A stretch of 64,000 nucleotides of DNA from Alkaliphilus hydrothermalis (lineage in GTDB: Bacteria; Bacillota; Clostridia; Peptostreptococcales; Natronincolaceae): positions 83,307 to 147,306 of the forward strand of contig NZ_JAFBEE010000006.1 in assembly GCF_016908555.1 (NCBI RefSeq). The letters run 5' to 3'. Within the stretch, counting starts at the first letter, position 1. Each line of letters begins with the position of its first letter. This document shows, in pieces, positions 55,299-63,863 of this stretch. Under the pieces are notes generated by a model. The model did no database searches and was not told where the DNA came from. It saw only the letters and a list, made by a program, of their open reading frames with translations. The translations under genes and the position numbers were made by a program.

Positions 55299-56774
55299 AT
55301 GAATAAAAAATTAATCATCATTATGTCCCTCTTCCTCGCTTTAACCTTTAGCCTCAGCAGCTTTGCTTTGGAAATTCCGGGTTATGAGGGGGGCATCAAA
55401 AATGAAATGATCTATCAAGAGGTCATCTTCATTACAGGAGAGCCCATTCTTTTAACAGGGACAATCGATATAAGAAAGACAGAAAGATCCAATAGAGTAA
55501 CAGAGAGGTATACCTACAAGCTGGCAAATCCCCAGCATGAAGCAGAGCTTAGTCGGACTGTTAGTATCGACAACGATATGACCATCAATGGCGGACAAAA
55601 GCAGGAGGTACTTTCCCTTAATAGCTACAAGGAAACCATTGAGGTGAAGGGACAGAAATTTGAAGTTGATAATAACAACATTCAATGGAGTAAGTCCAAC
55701 ATCCAAGATACAAAGCCGGGAGTGATTTACTTTGCCGGCAACTGGGATGCAAGAAAGAACTACACCATCAATAAGGATGAAGGAAATGTCATCGTCGAAA
55801 CAAAAGGTACAGTAGTGGGCTATGATCAATATTGGGGAGAAACCGAGACCCAAACCCTACAGCATTTTATCCAATACAATAAAGAGGGGGAAACTCCCCT
55901 ACGATGGCAGGGGACAGCAACGGTGGAGGCGGTTCATAATCGGACCAAAGACTATACCTACGAAGCCAATGCCCCTTCCCAGATCAGCTTTAGGGGAGGA
56001 TACCTGCTGACGGAGCAACAGGAAAATATACTAAAATACAGCTATGACCTTCCACGATTTACAGATGACGGTACCCTAAAGAGTCAAAGAAATACTGGGG
56101 TAAAAAGCTTGAGTCTAGATACCAATCCCTTAAATAAGCGTCTCAATATACCGCAAATGAAGGATATTGGAGGTCACTGGGCAGAGGGAAACATTCTCCT
56201 GATGGCAAGCCTAGAGGCTGTGTATCCCAACAGCAATTACTTTGGACCATCCCTACCGATGTCTAGGGGGGATTTTGCCAGAGCAGTGGCGATGGTGATG
56301 GGGATCGTGCCAGAAGAAGAAACACCCCAACGGACCCGAAGCATTCAGACACAAAAAGAAGAGGATAAAATCTTCCTTGATGTCAGCAGTCAAGACCCAA
56401 ACCAAAAGTATATAAAAGAAGTGAAGGATAAGGGGATTATGGTGGGGCCTGGAGAGGGTAAATTTCTACCAAATCAAACCCTAACAAAGGCTGAGGCAAC
56501 AGCAATTATTGTCAGATTGTTGGGATTTGAAAACATGGCTCCTTTACAAAATTACAACACGGGATTTAGAGATGATGCAAATATTCCGAAATGGGCCAAA
56601 TCTTCAATCTACGTGGCAAAGGAATTATCACTAGTAGGTGGAACAACAGATGGCTACTTTCAAGCCACAAAGCCCATGACAAAGGCTGAGGCAGTGACGA
56701 TGCTAACTAATCTCATCCGCTATTTACAGAAGGAGCTCCGCTATGATTATCGGGAGAGAATTATAAATTATTAG
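55299..56774 (+). CDS. SLH-domain surface protein, C-terminal SLH
   Basis: A 491-residue exported protein. The signal peptide (residues 1-23) is followed by about 250 residues of unassigned beta-rich sequence, then three SLH segments at the C-terminus: IGGHWAEGNILLMASLEAVYP ... MSRGDFARAVAMVMG, FLDVSSQDPNQKYIKEVKDKGIMVG ... LTKAEATAIIVRLLGF and FRDDANIPKWAKSSIYVAKELSLVGG ... MTKAEAVTMLTNLIRYL. It lies 16 bases after the previous SLH gene, so it is cotranscribed. ATG after AGGGAGAGG. Confidence 0.9.
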   Translation: MNKKLIIIMSLFLALTFSLSSFALEIPGYEGGIKNEMIYQEVIFITGEPILLTGTIDIRKTERSNRVTERYTYKLANPQHEAELSRTVSIDNDMTINGGQKQEVLSLNSYKETIEVKGQKFEVDNNNIQWSKSNIQDTKPGVIYFAGNWDARKNYTINKDEGNVIVETKGTVVGYDQYWGETETQTLQHFIQYNKEGETPLRWQGTATVEAVHNRTKDYTYEANAPSQISFRGGYLLTEQQENILKYSYDLPRFTDDGTLKSQRNTGVKSLSLDTNPLNKRLNIPQMKDIGGHWAEGNILLMASLEAVYPNSNYFGPSLPMSRGDFARAVAMVMGIVPEEETPQRTRSIQTQKEEDKIFLDVSSQDPNQKYIKEVKDKGIMVGPGEGKFLPNQTLTKAEATAIIVRLLGFENMAPLQNYNTGFRDDANIPKWAKSSIYVAKELSLVGGTTDGYFQATKPMTKAEAVTMLTNLIRYLQKELRYDYRERIINY

Positions 56775-56824
56775 GAATAGAATAGAAGATGCAAGGCTAA
56801 CACCTAAAAAGAGGAGGAATAGAG

Positions 56825-57934
56825 ATGAAAAATCGGGGTTTTTTAGTAATGATGATGGTCCTTTTAATGGCCATCACACCATTTACAGCTGAGGCCTACA
56901 CATCAACAATGTCACCGGAAATGATGCAAAGTCTCAAACAGTTTATTGCAGACAACTATGTGGATGATATTACTGTAGAGGAACTGACAGGGGATACACC
57001 AGAAGAAATATTTGAACACTTAGATGAACACAGTCAATATTTTGATCCTGAGACCTTTGGATTATTTATGGAGAGATTAACAGGGGAATATGTCGGTATC
57101 GGAGCTTACATTGATGAAGTGGATGGAGGATTTATTCTTGACCCAATGGAGGACTCCCCCAGCTGGAGGGCAGGAATAAAGTCAGGGGATGAAATCATCA
57201 GTATAGATGGCGAAAATGTTGAAGGTATGGATTTTGAAGAGCTTGTTGGCAAAATCAGGGGAGATGTCGGGACAAAGATTACCCTTGGAATAAAAAGAGA
57301 TGGTCATGAGGGGGTTATGAAAATCACCTTCGAGAGGGACTATATTACCTACAAAGTTGTTTTTTCTGAAATCATTGATGACATTGGCTACCTTACTATT
57401 TTAGAGTTTAATCAGCACACCTATGATGATACCGTCAAGGCTTTGAAGGAGTTTCAAAAGAATGGGATTGATAAAATCATTATCGATTTAAGAAACAACC
57501 CAGGAGGATCCTTGGATCAGGTGGTAGCGATAGCAAGACTATTAGTAAAAAAAGGCCCAATTCTCCACGTGAACCAGCAGGACACAACAGTTACCTATAT
57601 GTCTTCTTTATCAAAGCCCTTCTTCAATAACATTGTTGTATTGGTTAATGAATACAGTGCCAGTGCTTCTGAGGTATTGGCGGCTGCAATACAAGACTCC
57701 AAATCAGGTATCATTGTTGGACAAAACACCTATGGCAAGGGCTCTGTTCAAACGATTTACTACCTACCCGATGGTGACGGCATGAAGATAACAGAAGCCC
57801 GTTATCTATCTCCAAATAAGCGGGTGATTGATGGCATTGGTGTAAAACCAGACTATAAGGTGATAGAAAGGCTGCAGTTGGATTTTGCATTTGCTTACCT
57901 TGGAAAAATAGATAATAATAAGGAAGTAAAATAA
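56825..57934 (+). CDS. S41 family C-terminal processing protease with PDZ domain
   Basis: A 369-residue exported serine protease of the CtpA/CtpB type. A signal peptide covers residues 1-24. A PDZ domain at about 88-165 (GIGAYIDEVDGGFI ... PSWRAGIKSGDEIISIDGENVEG) is followed by the tail-specific protease domain. The catalytic serine lies in SASASE (278-283) and the lysine in GKGSVQ (Lys305); LRNNPGGSLDQ is also typical. It is in line with the surface genes, so it may trim or mature those proteins; no direct evidence. ATG after AAGAGGAGG. Confidence 0.92.
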   Translation: MKNRGFLVMMMVLLMAITPFTAEAYTSTMSPEMMQSLKQFIADNYVDDITVEELTGDTPEEIFEHLDEHSQYFDPETFGLFMERLTGEYVGIGAYIDEVDGGFILDPMEDSPSWRAGIKSGDEIISIDGENVEGMDFEELVGKIRGDVGTKITLGIKRDGHEGVMKITFERDYITYKVVFSEIIDDIGYLTILEFNQHTYDDTVKALKEFQKNGIDKIIIDLRNNPGGSLDQVVAIARLLVKKGPILHVNQQDTTVTYMSSLSKPFFNNIVVLVNEYSASASEVLAAAIQDSKSGIIVGQNTYGKGSVQTIYYLPDGDGMKITEARYLSPNKRVIDGIGVKPDYKVIERLQLDFAFAYLGKIDNNKEVK

Positions 57935-57958
57935 AAGTGATATTTAACGTAATGTTTG

Positions 57959-57988
57959 TTGACATGCTATTTTTAAATAGGATACAAT
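57959..57988 (+). promoter_or_regulatory. Sigma-A-type promoter of pyrG
   Basis: TTGACA at 57959-57964, an 18-base spacer, and TACAAT at 57983-57988. The start is near 57994-57995 (GG). Confidence 0.8.
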
Positions 57989-58001
57989 AATATGGTTGTT
58001 T

Positions 58002-58062
58002 GCACCCGAAAAGGGTGCCTTTAAGAGAGGTCACCCTTTTCAGGGGACCTCTCACTTTTTTT
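58002..58062 (+). promoter_or_regulatory. pyrG attenuator (two hairpins)
   Basis: Hairpin 1: GCACCC (58002-58007) / GGGTGC (58013-58018). Hairpin 2, a terminator: GAGAGGTC (58025-58032) / GACCTCTC (58046-58053) and seven T. A 10-base run GAAAAGGGTG (58008-58017) is the perfect complement of CACCCTTTTC (58032-58041), inside the terminator's 5' arm and loop, so an antiterminator pairing can compete with both hairpins. In Bacillus and Lactococcus pyrG is attenuated in response to CTP. Confidence 0.8.
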
Positions 58063-58215
58063 GGAAATTTTTATAATTATTAATCAAGGAAAATGTAAAG
58101 ACTTATAAATAGAGTCTATATTTATTTTAATTATTCATTCTTAATTACTCACCATTAATTATTAATTCTTAATTATTCATTATTAACTATTTTATTATGA
58201 AAGGATGGTTTTTGT
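58063..58215. other. AT-rich low-complexity leader before pyrG
   Basis: About 150 bases after the attenuator, made of ATTAATT-, TTAATTATT- and ATTCATT-like units. No gene or hairpin stands out. Confidence 0.6.
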
Positions 58216-59823
58216 ATGCCAACAAAGTATATTTTCGTAACGGGCGGGGTTGTCTCATCCCTAGGGAAGGGGATTACCGCTGCATCATTGGGACAACTAT
58301 TAAAAAGTAGAGGACTAAAGGTTTCTATTCAAAAGTTTGACCCCTACATAAACATTGACCCAGGTACCATGAGCCCCTATCAGCATGGGGAGGTATTCGT
58401 AACCGAAGACGGAGCTGAGACTGATTTAGATTTAGGTCACTATGAGCGATTTATTGACATCAATCTCAACAAAAACAGTAATGTTACCTCTGGTAAGGTA
58501 TATTGGTCTGTCATCTCTAAGGAAAGAAAGGGGGATTATTTAGGTGGAACCGTACAGGTGATTCCCCATATTACCAATGAGATAAAGGAAAGACTATGCC
58601 GAGGGGCAAGGGAAGGCAATTTTGATGTGGTCATTACAGAGATCGGTGGAACTGTAGGGGATATAGAAAGTCTCCCCTTTCTAGAGGCAATCCGTCAAAT
58701 GAAATATGATGTGGGGACAGAAAACGTTATGTACGTTCATGTTACATTGGTCCCCTACTTAGGAAAAGCGAGGGAGCTAAAGACGAAGCCCACCCAGCAC
58801 AGTGTAAAGGAGCTTAGGAGCATCGGGATTCAGCCAGATGTCATCGTTTGCCGTACCGAAGAACCCCTTTCTCAAGAAATGAAGGACAAGATTGGTCTAT
58901 TTTGCAATCTAGATGCCAATAGGGTAGTCCAAAATCTCGATGCAGAAAGTCTTTATGAAGTACCCCTAATGCTACAGCAGGAAGGACTGGATCAAATGGC
59001 GGTGGAACGTCTAGACCTACAGGCAGGAGAGGCCAAGCTGGATATATGGAAGGAAATCGTGAAGAAGCATAAGAATCCTACTAGAACAGTGAAAATTGCT
59101 TTAGTGGGTAAATATGTGGAGTTGAGGGATGCCTACCTTTCAGTATCGGAGGCCTTGACCCATGGGGGAATTCATAACGATGCAAATGTAGATATAGACT
59201 GGATACATTCTGCAGATGTAACAGAAGAAAATGTAAATAGCCTATTAAAAGAAGCTGATGGTATATTAATCCCGGGAGGATTCGGTGATCGTGGTGTAGA
59301 AGGAAAGATATCTGCCATCAAATACGCTAGGGAGAATAAAGTCCCCCTATTTGGCATTTGCCTTGGAATGCAGCTGGCGGTGGTGGAGTTTGCCCGAAAT
59401 GTATTGGGGCTAAAGGATGCCCATAGTGCTGAATTAAATCCCCAGACTACAAATCCAGTGATTGCATTAATGGCAGAACAGCAGGATGTAGCGGATATGG
59501 GGGGCACCATGAGATTGGGACTTTATCCCTGTAAGCTAGACCCAAGCTCAAAGGCTAGAGAATCCTATGGAGAGGATTTAGTCTATGAAAGACATAGACA
59601 TCGTTATGAGTTTAATAATTATTTTAGGGATAAGGTGACAGAAGCAGGAATGATCATCAGTGGTGTATCTCCTGACGAAAGATTAGTAGAAATCGTAGAG
59701 ATAAAGGATCATCCGTGGTTTGTCTGTGGACAATTCCACCCAGAATTTAAGTCAAGACCCACTAGACCCCATCCTTTGTTTAGGGACTTTATAAAAGCAG
59801 CGATTAAAAATAAAGAAAGTTAG
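58216..59823 (+). CDS. pyrG: CTP synthase
   Basis: A 535-residue enzyme making CTP from UTP with glutamine and ATP. The synthase domain opens KYIFVTGGVVSSLGKGITAASLGQLL and has EDGAETDLDLGHYERF and IGGTVGDIESLPFLEA. The class I glutamine amidotransferase domain has GICLGMQ with Cys382, and FHPEFKSRP near the end. Standard length. ATG after GAAAGGATGG. Transcription is preceded by a promoter and an attenuator. Confidence 0.97.
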   Translation: MPTKYIFVTGGVVSSLGKGITAASLGQLLKSRGLKVSIQKFDPYINIDPGTMSPYQHGEVFVTEDGAETDLDLGHYERFIDINLNKNSNVTSGKVYWSVISKERKGDYLGGTVQVIPHITNEIKERLCRGAREGNFDVVITEIGGTVGDIESLPFLEAIRQMKYDVGTENVMYVHVTLVPYLGKARELKTKPTQHSVKELRSIGIQPDVIVCRTEEPLSQEMKDKIGLFCNLDANRVVQNLDAESLYEVPLMLQQEGLDQMAVERLDLQAGEAKLDIWKEIVKKHKNPTRTVKIALVGKYVELRDAYLSVSEALTHGGIHNDANVDIDWIHSADVTEENVNSLLKEADGILIPGGFGDRGVEGKISAIKYARENKVPLFGICLGMQLAVVEFARNVLGLKDAHSAELNPQTTNPVIALMAEQQDVADMGGTMRLGLYPCKLDPSSKARESYGEDLVYERHRHRYEFNNYFRDKVTEAGMIISGVSPDERLVEIVEIKDHPWFVCGQFHPEFKSRPTRPHPLFRDFIKAAIKNKES

Positions 59824-59855
59824 AATAAAAAAACTGAAAAAATAGAAAAAATGAA

Positions 59856-59887
59856 GCCTGCTATTGACAAGATAGCAGGTTTTTGAA
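59856..59887 (+). terminator. Terminator after pyrG
   Basis: GCCTGCTAT / ATAGCAGGT with a seven-base loop and T-tail. Confidence 0.9.
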
Positions 59888-60232
59888 TATTATTATAAAG
59901 CAACCTTTAAAAAACGGAAAAATATTCTAATATTTGATTAACATGTGTTTGATATGGACAAGATTAGGCTATACAGTAAATATGGACTAATTTAAAAAAA
60001 ACACATAAAATATCAAACAAAAAAAAGGAATTTTTTCCTAAGCACCGAATACTTATTAAGGGGACATGAAAGACGGATTCCTTTTCCGTCTGTCATATAG
60101 GTGCAAACAATTTGTAATATTACTGTAATGGTAATTGACCTTCTCACAGTGTATAATGTTTTAAGTAGGGATTGCAATTATAGCTTTGAGGGGAAACGAT
60201 GTTACAGTTATATTACAATCTCACCCCACGCA
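59888..60232. other. Upstream region of the S-layer gene
   Basis: AT-rich. TGTTTGATAT (59946-59955) and ATATCAAACA (60010-60019) are exact inverted copies 54 bases apart. AGACGGA / TCCGTCT (60071-60091) forms a hairpin with no T-run. ATTGACC and CAGTGTATAAT occur around 60138-60157, but only 11 bases separate the hexamers, so this is not a normal promoter. Confidence 0.5.
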
Positions 60233-60261
60233 TTGACCAAGCAACTGGGTCAGTGTATAAT
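60233..60261 (+). promoter_or_regulatory. Strong sigma-A promoter of the S-layer gene
   Basis: TTGACC at 60233-60238, 17 bases, TATAAT at 60256-60261. The untranslated leader is then about 140 bases, with hairpins GCGGAT/ATCCGC (60276-60300) and GGTTG/CAACC (near 60320-60350). Confidence 0.8.
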
Positions 60262-60407
60262 TTCAAATATAGAGGGCGGATACAATATGAAAAATCCGCA
60301 TCTATAAAATTTTAAGGTATGGTTGGTTCTACAGAAGAGGGTTACAACCATCGCCTCATCTTAACTCACTTCAGAAAAATAAACAGAAAAAAAAGGAGGA
60401 AGACATA

Positions 60408-63400
60408 CTGAAAAAGGTTCTTTCATTAGTACTTGTATTATCAATGGTACTAGGAAGCTTTGGATTTGCTTTCGCTAATGAGACAGAAATGTCAGCTGGT
60501 GAAAGATTAGAAGTAATGGGTTTACTTAAGGGCGACAATGGTGACTTAATGTTAACTCAAAACTTAAAGAGACAAGAAATGATCGTAATGTTAGCTAGAT
60601 TATTAGGCCAAGAGGAAGAAGCTGAGAACTATCCTCTAGCTACTAACTTCACAGACGTAAGAGGAGACTACTACGGAGCTGTGATCGGTTGGGCACAAGC
60701 TGAAGGTTACACAACTGGTTTAGGTGATGGAACTTTCGGATTTGACCAAGAGTTAACAGTAGCTCAAACAATCACTTTCCTTCTAAGAGCATTAGGTTAT
60801 GAAACTACTTATGCTTGGGATAACCGCGCTACACTAGCTGTAGAATTAGGTTTCGTAGCAGAAGGAGCTGACTTAACAGCTAAGGCTGCAAGAGGATTCA
60901 TGGCTGAATTAACAGTTGCAGCTCTTTATATGACTCCAGTAGATGGAGAAACTGCACTTGGAACTGTATTAGGATATGATGGTTTCGAGCCTGTAGTTGA
61001 AGAACCAGTAGTGTTAGCAGTTAAATCTGTTAACTCTATAAGCCAAACAACAGTTCATGTTGGATTAGAAGAAGCTATTACAGTTGCTCCTGCTTCAACA
61101 GAATTCGTAGTTAAAGATGCTGCTGGTACAGAAGTAGCAGTAACTTCTACAGGACTTAAGACTGCTGGAGAAGTTGTTGTTTTAACAACTGACGAAATGA
61201 GTGCAAATGCTGTGTATACTTTAACGTATAACGGTGTGGACTACAAGTTCGTAACAATCGCTAATGAAACTACAAAACCACAATTAACAAGTGCAGTAGC
61301 TTTAACAAACACAACTGTTAAAGTAACATTCACTGAAAATGTAGATGAAAATGCTCTGAATATTGCAAACTATGCAATTGAAGGATTACAAATTCTTGCT
61401 GCAGAGTATGATGTAGATGTAAATAATAGTCCTATTAAGACATCTATCGTTTTAACAACTGCAACTCAAACTCAAGGAACAATCTACAAACTTGTTGTTA
61501 CAAATGTAACTGACATGGTAGGTAATGTAATTAATGCTGACAATGATGAAGCCCAATTCGGTGGTTTAGCTGCAGATACAACTAAGCCTCAATTAACATC
61601 AGCTGTAGCATTAACTAACACAACTATCCAATTAACTTTCAACGAAAATATGGATGAATTAACTGCTGAAAACATTGCAAACTATGCAATTGAAGGATTA
61701 CAAATTCTTTCAGCTGAAAGACAAACTAATAAGGCAGTAGTTGTTCTTACAACTGTTGAACAAACTCAAGGTACTATCTACAAAGTAGTAGTAACTAACG
61801 TAACTGATGCTTCTGGTAACATAATCAACGCTGATAATGATGAAGCTCAATTCGGTGGTTTAGCTGCAGATACAACTAAGCCTCAATTAGCATCTGCAGT
61901 AGGTTTAACTAACACAAGTGTTAGATTAACTTTCAATGAAAACATGAATAAAGAAACTATTGAAAATATTGCAAACTACGCTATTGAAGGATTAACAGTA
62001 GTGGCAGCTAAGCAAGATTCTACTAACAAAGCAATTGTTGAATTAACAACTTCTGCTCAAGTTCAAGGAACTATCTATAAAGTAGTAGTTACAAACGTAA
62101 CAGATGTATCTGGAAACGTAATTAACACTGACAATGATGAGTTCTCATTTGGTGGTTTAGCAACAGATACTACTAAGCCTACAGTTGTTTCTGCTGTTGC
62201 AGGTTCTGCTACAACTGTAAAAGTAACATTCTCTGAAATTATGGATGACGTAACAGCTAAGCAAGCGTACAACTACTATTTAGGAACTGAACTTGGTTAC
62301 CCATCAGCTGTTGCTAAAGACACAGTAGTAACTAATGGAACAGTTTGGGTATTAACTACTAAGACACAAGAATCTAAAGTATACACTGTTGATGTAACTG
62401 GTATTAAAGATAAGAGTGGTAACGTAGTTGACGAAGATAATGATACAGCAACATTTGGTGGTTTAGGAACTGCTGATACAACAGCACCTAAAGTATCTTC
62501 AGCTGTAGCATTAAACAAGCAAGAAATTAAGATTACATTCAACGAAAAGATTGATGCTGCAACTGTAGCTAATACAGACTTTGCTTTCGCAGTATTATCA
62601 GGAACAGAAACAGCTACTACAAGAGTAGGGGTTGTTGGTACTCCTGACGCAGTAGTTGTTGCTAGCGACAAAATGTCTGCAACTGTAGCTTTCCAAACAG
62701 CTGAATTAACTTCAGGTGTAATCTACAGAGTAACAGTAGCTACTATTAATGATGCAAATGGTGTTGCGATTGCAGCAGCTAACCATACTGCTGACTTTGC
62801 TGGAATTAATGCAGCTAACGAAGCACCAAAAGTAACATCAATTATCGCTATTGATAATAGAACACTTAAGGTAACTTTCAGTGAGAAAGTAACTGGAGCT
62901 CAAAACTTAGTATTTGCTGACTTTAACTTCTCACCTGCTTATGCTGGAGCATTAAATGATGCAGTATTAGCAACTGATGGAATGTCTGCAACTTACTACT
63001 TCGATAACTCAGCTACATTTACTGCTGGTACAGTATATACAGTTCAAATCTTAAATACTGGTGTAGCTAAGATTACTGATCAATTCGCATTAGATACACT
63101 TGCTACTAAGACAGGTCAAACTTATGCAGAAGCTAACTTTGCTGGTGTATCTTCAGCTCCTGCAGCAGTAAAAATTGCAGCTGTAACTGCAGTTGATACA
63201 AACACTATTGATATTACATTCAATAAAGAAATCGGACTTAACTCAACTATCAATACAGGATTAATCGAAGCAATTAACTTATCAAATGGTTCTGTATTCA
63301 ATAACTCTACTATTCAATTAGTAAGATTAGAAGGAACAGACAATAACAAAGTAAGAGTATTCTTCGATGTAGATAATACATTATTTACAGCAGGAAACTT

Positions 63401-63803
63401 ATACCAAGTTAAACTTGTAGAAGCGCAAATCGTAGATAACAACGGAACTGCAATGTTAGCAGCTAACGATAGTGCAGTATTTGCTGCAGTATCAACTGCT
63501 AATCCAGCACCTAAGATGGTTAATGCTTCGCATGCTACTGCTACAACAGTAAAAGTAACATTCAGTGAAGCAATCGTGTTAAATGATAGTTTCAACCACT
63601 TCACATTAAGCGCAGGAAATGTTACTGCTGCATCTGTAAGTGCAGATGGTAAGACTGTAACATTAACAGTAGATAGTTTACCTGCACAAGGTACTCTAGT
63701 AACTGTAACAGCTGCTGCTACAGCAGGACCAGCAGACATTACTGATGAAGCTGGTGTTGCAAACACTGACTACACTAAGACTGTTCAATTTGTTGTTCAG
63801 TAA
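60408..63803 (+). CDS. Probable major S-layer protein, CTG start
   Basis: A 1131-residue exported SLH protein. ATG 60444 would cut the signal peptide in half. Reading back in frame, CTG 60408 gives KKVLSLVLVLSMVLGSFGFAFA and has AAGGAGGAAG eight bases upstream, so CTG is the likely start. SLH segments fill about residues 25-185 (FTDVRGDYYGAVIGWAQAEGYTTGLGDGTFG...). The rest is a chain of about 100-residue bacterial Ig-like (SbsA-type) repeats beginning TTKPQLTSAVALTN and ending DNDEAQFGG. Codon use is strongly even (GCT, GTA, ACA), as for a very abundant protein. Confidence 0.85.
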   Translation: MKKVLSLVLVLSMVLGSFGFAFANETEMSAGERLEVMGLLKGDNGDLMLTQNLKRQEMIVMLARLLGQEEEAENYPLATNFTDVRGDYYGAVIGWAQAEGYTTGLGDGTFGFDQELTVAQTITFLLRALGYETTYAWDNRATLAVELGFVAEGADLTAKAARGFMAELTVAALYMTPVDGETALGTVLGYDGFEPVVEEPVVLAVKSVNSISQTTVHVGLEEAITVAPASTEFVVKDAAGTEVAVTSTGLKTAGEVVVLTTDEMSANAVYTLTYNGVDYKFVTIANETTKPQLTSAVALTNTTVKVTFTENVDENALNIANYAIEGLQILAAEYDVDVNNSPIKTSIVLTTATQTQGTIYKLVVTNVTDMVGNVINADNDEAQFGGLAADTTKPQLTSAVALTNTTIQLTFNENMDELTAENIANYAIEGLQILSAERQTNKAVVVLTTVEQTQGTIYKVVVTNVTDASGNIINADNDEAQFGGLAADTTKPQLASAVGLTNTSVRLTFNENMNKETIENIANYAIEGLTVVAAKQDSTNKAIVELTTSAQVQGTIYKVVVTNVTDVSGNVINTDNDEFSFGGLATDTTKPTVVSAVAGSATTVKVTFSEIMDDVTAKQAYNYYLGTELGYPSAVAKDTVVTNGTVWVLTTKTQESKVYTVDVTGIKDKSGNVVDEDNDTATFGGLGTADTTAPKVSSAVALNKQEIKITFNEKIDAATVANTDFAFAVLSGTETATTRVGVVGTPDAVVVASDKMSATVAFQTAELTSGVIYRVTVATINDANGVAIAAANHTADFAGINAANEAPKVTSIIAIDNRTLKVTFSEKVTGAQNLVFADFNFSPAYAGALNDAVLATDGMSATYYFDNSATFTAGTVYTVQILNTGVAKITDQFALDTLATKTGQTYAEANFAGVSSAPAAVKIAAVTAVDTNTIDITFNKEIGLNSTINTGLIEAINLSNGSVFNNSTIQLVRLEGTDNNKVRVFFDVDNTLFTAGNLYQVKLVEAQIVDNNGTAMLAANDSAVFAAVSTANPAPKMVNASHATATTVKVTFSEAIVLNDSFNHFTLSAGNVTAASVSADGKTVTLTVDSLPAQGTLVTVTAAATAGPADITDEAGVANTDYTKTVQFVVQ
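61362..61889. repeat. Exact nucleotide repeats in the S-layer gene
   Basis: A 42-base block at 61554-61595 is identical to 61848-61889, and a 36-base block at 61362-61397 is identical to 61674-61709. They are in neighbouring Ig-like modules, about 300 bases apart. Confidence 0.85.
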
Positions 63804-63824
63804 TAACTAAAATACTAACCACTA

Positions 63825-63860
63825 AAACCCTTTTGAGAGTTCTCTCAAAAGGGTTTTTTT
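63825..63860 (+). terminator. Terminator of the S-layer gene
   Basis: AACCCTTTTGAGA / TCTCAAAAGGGTT, a 13-bp perfect stem around GTTC, then seven T. Confidence 0.95.
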
Positions 63861-63863
63861 AGG

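Noticed and set aside
57990..58000. Classic reiterative transcription start (GGGC) at pyrG
   Set aside because: The predicted start region reads TATGGTTG, not GGGC. Kept only as an alternative to test.
60136..60157. TTGACC ... TATAAT as a first S-layer promoter
   Set aside because: The spacer is only 11 bases, too short for sigma-A.
62297..62671. Minus-strand frames inside the S-layer gene
   Set aside because: They follow from biased codon use of the Ig-like repeats and lack ribosome sites.
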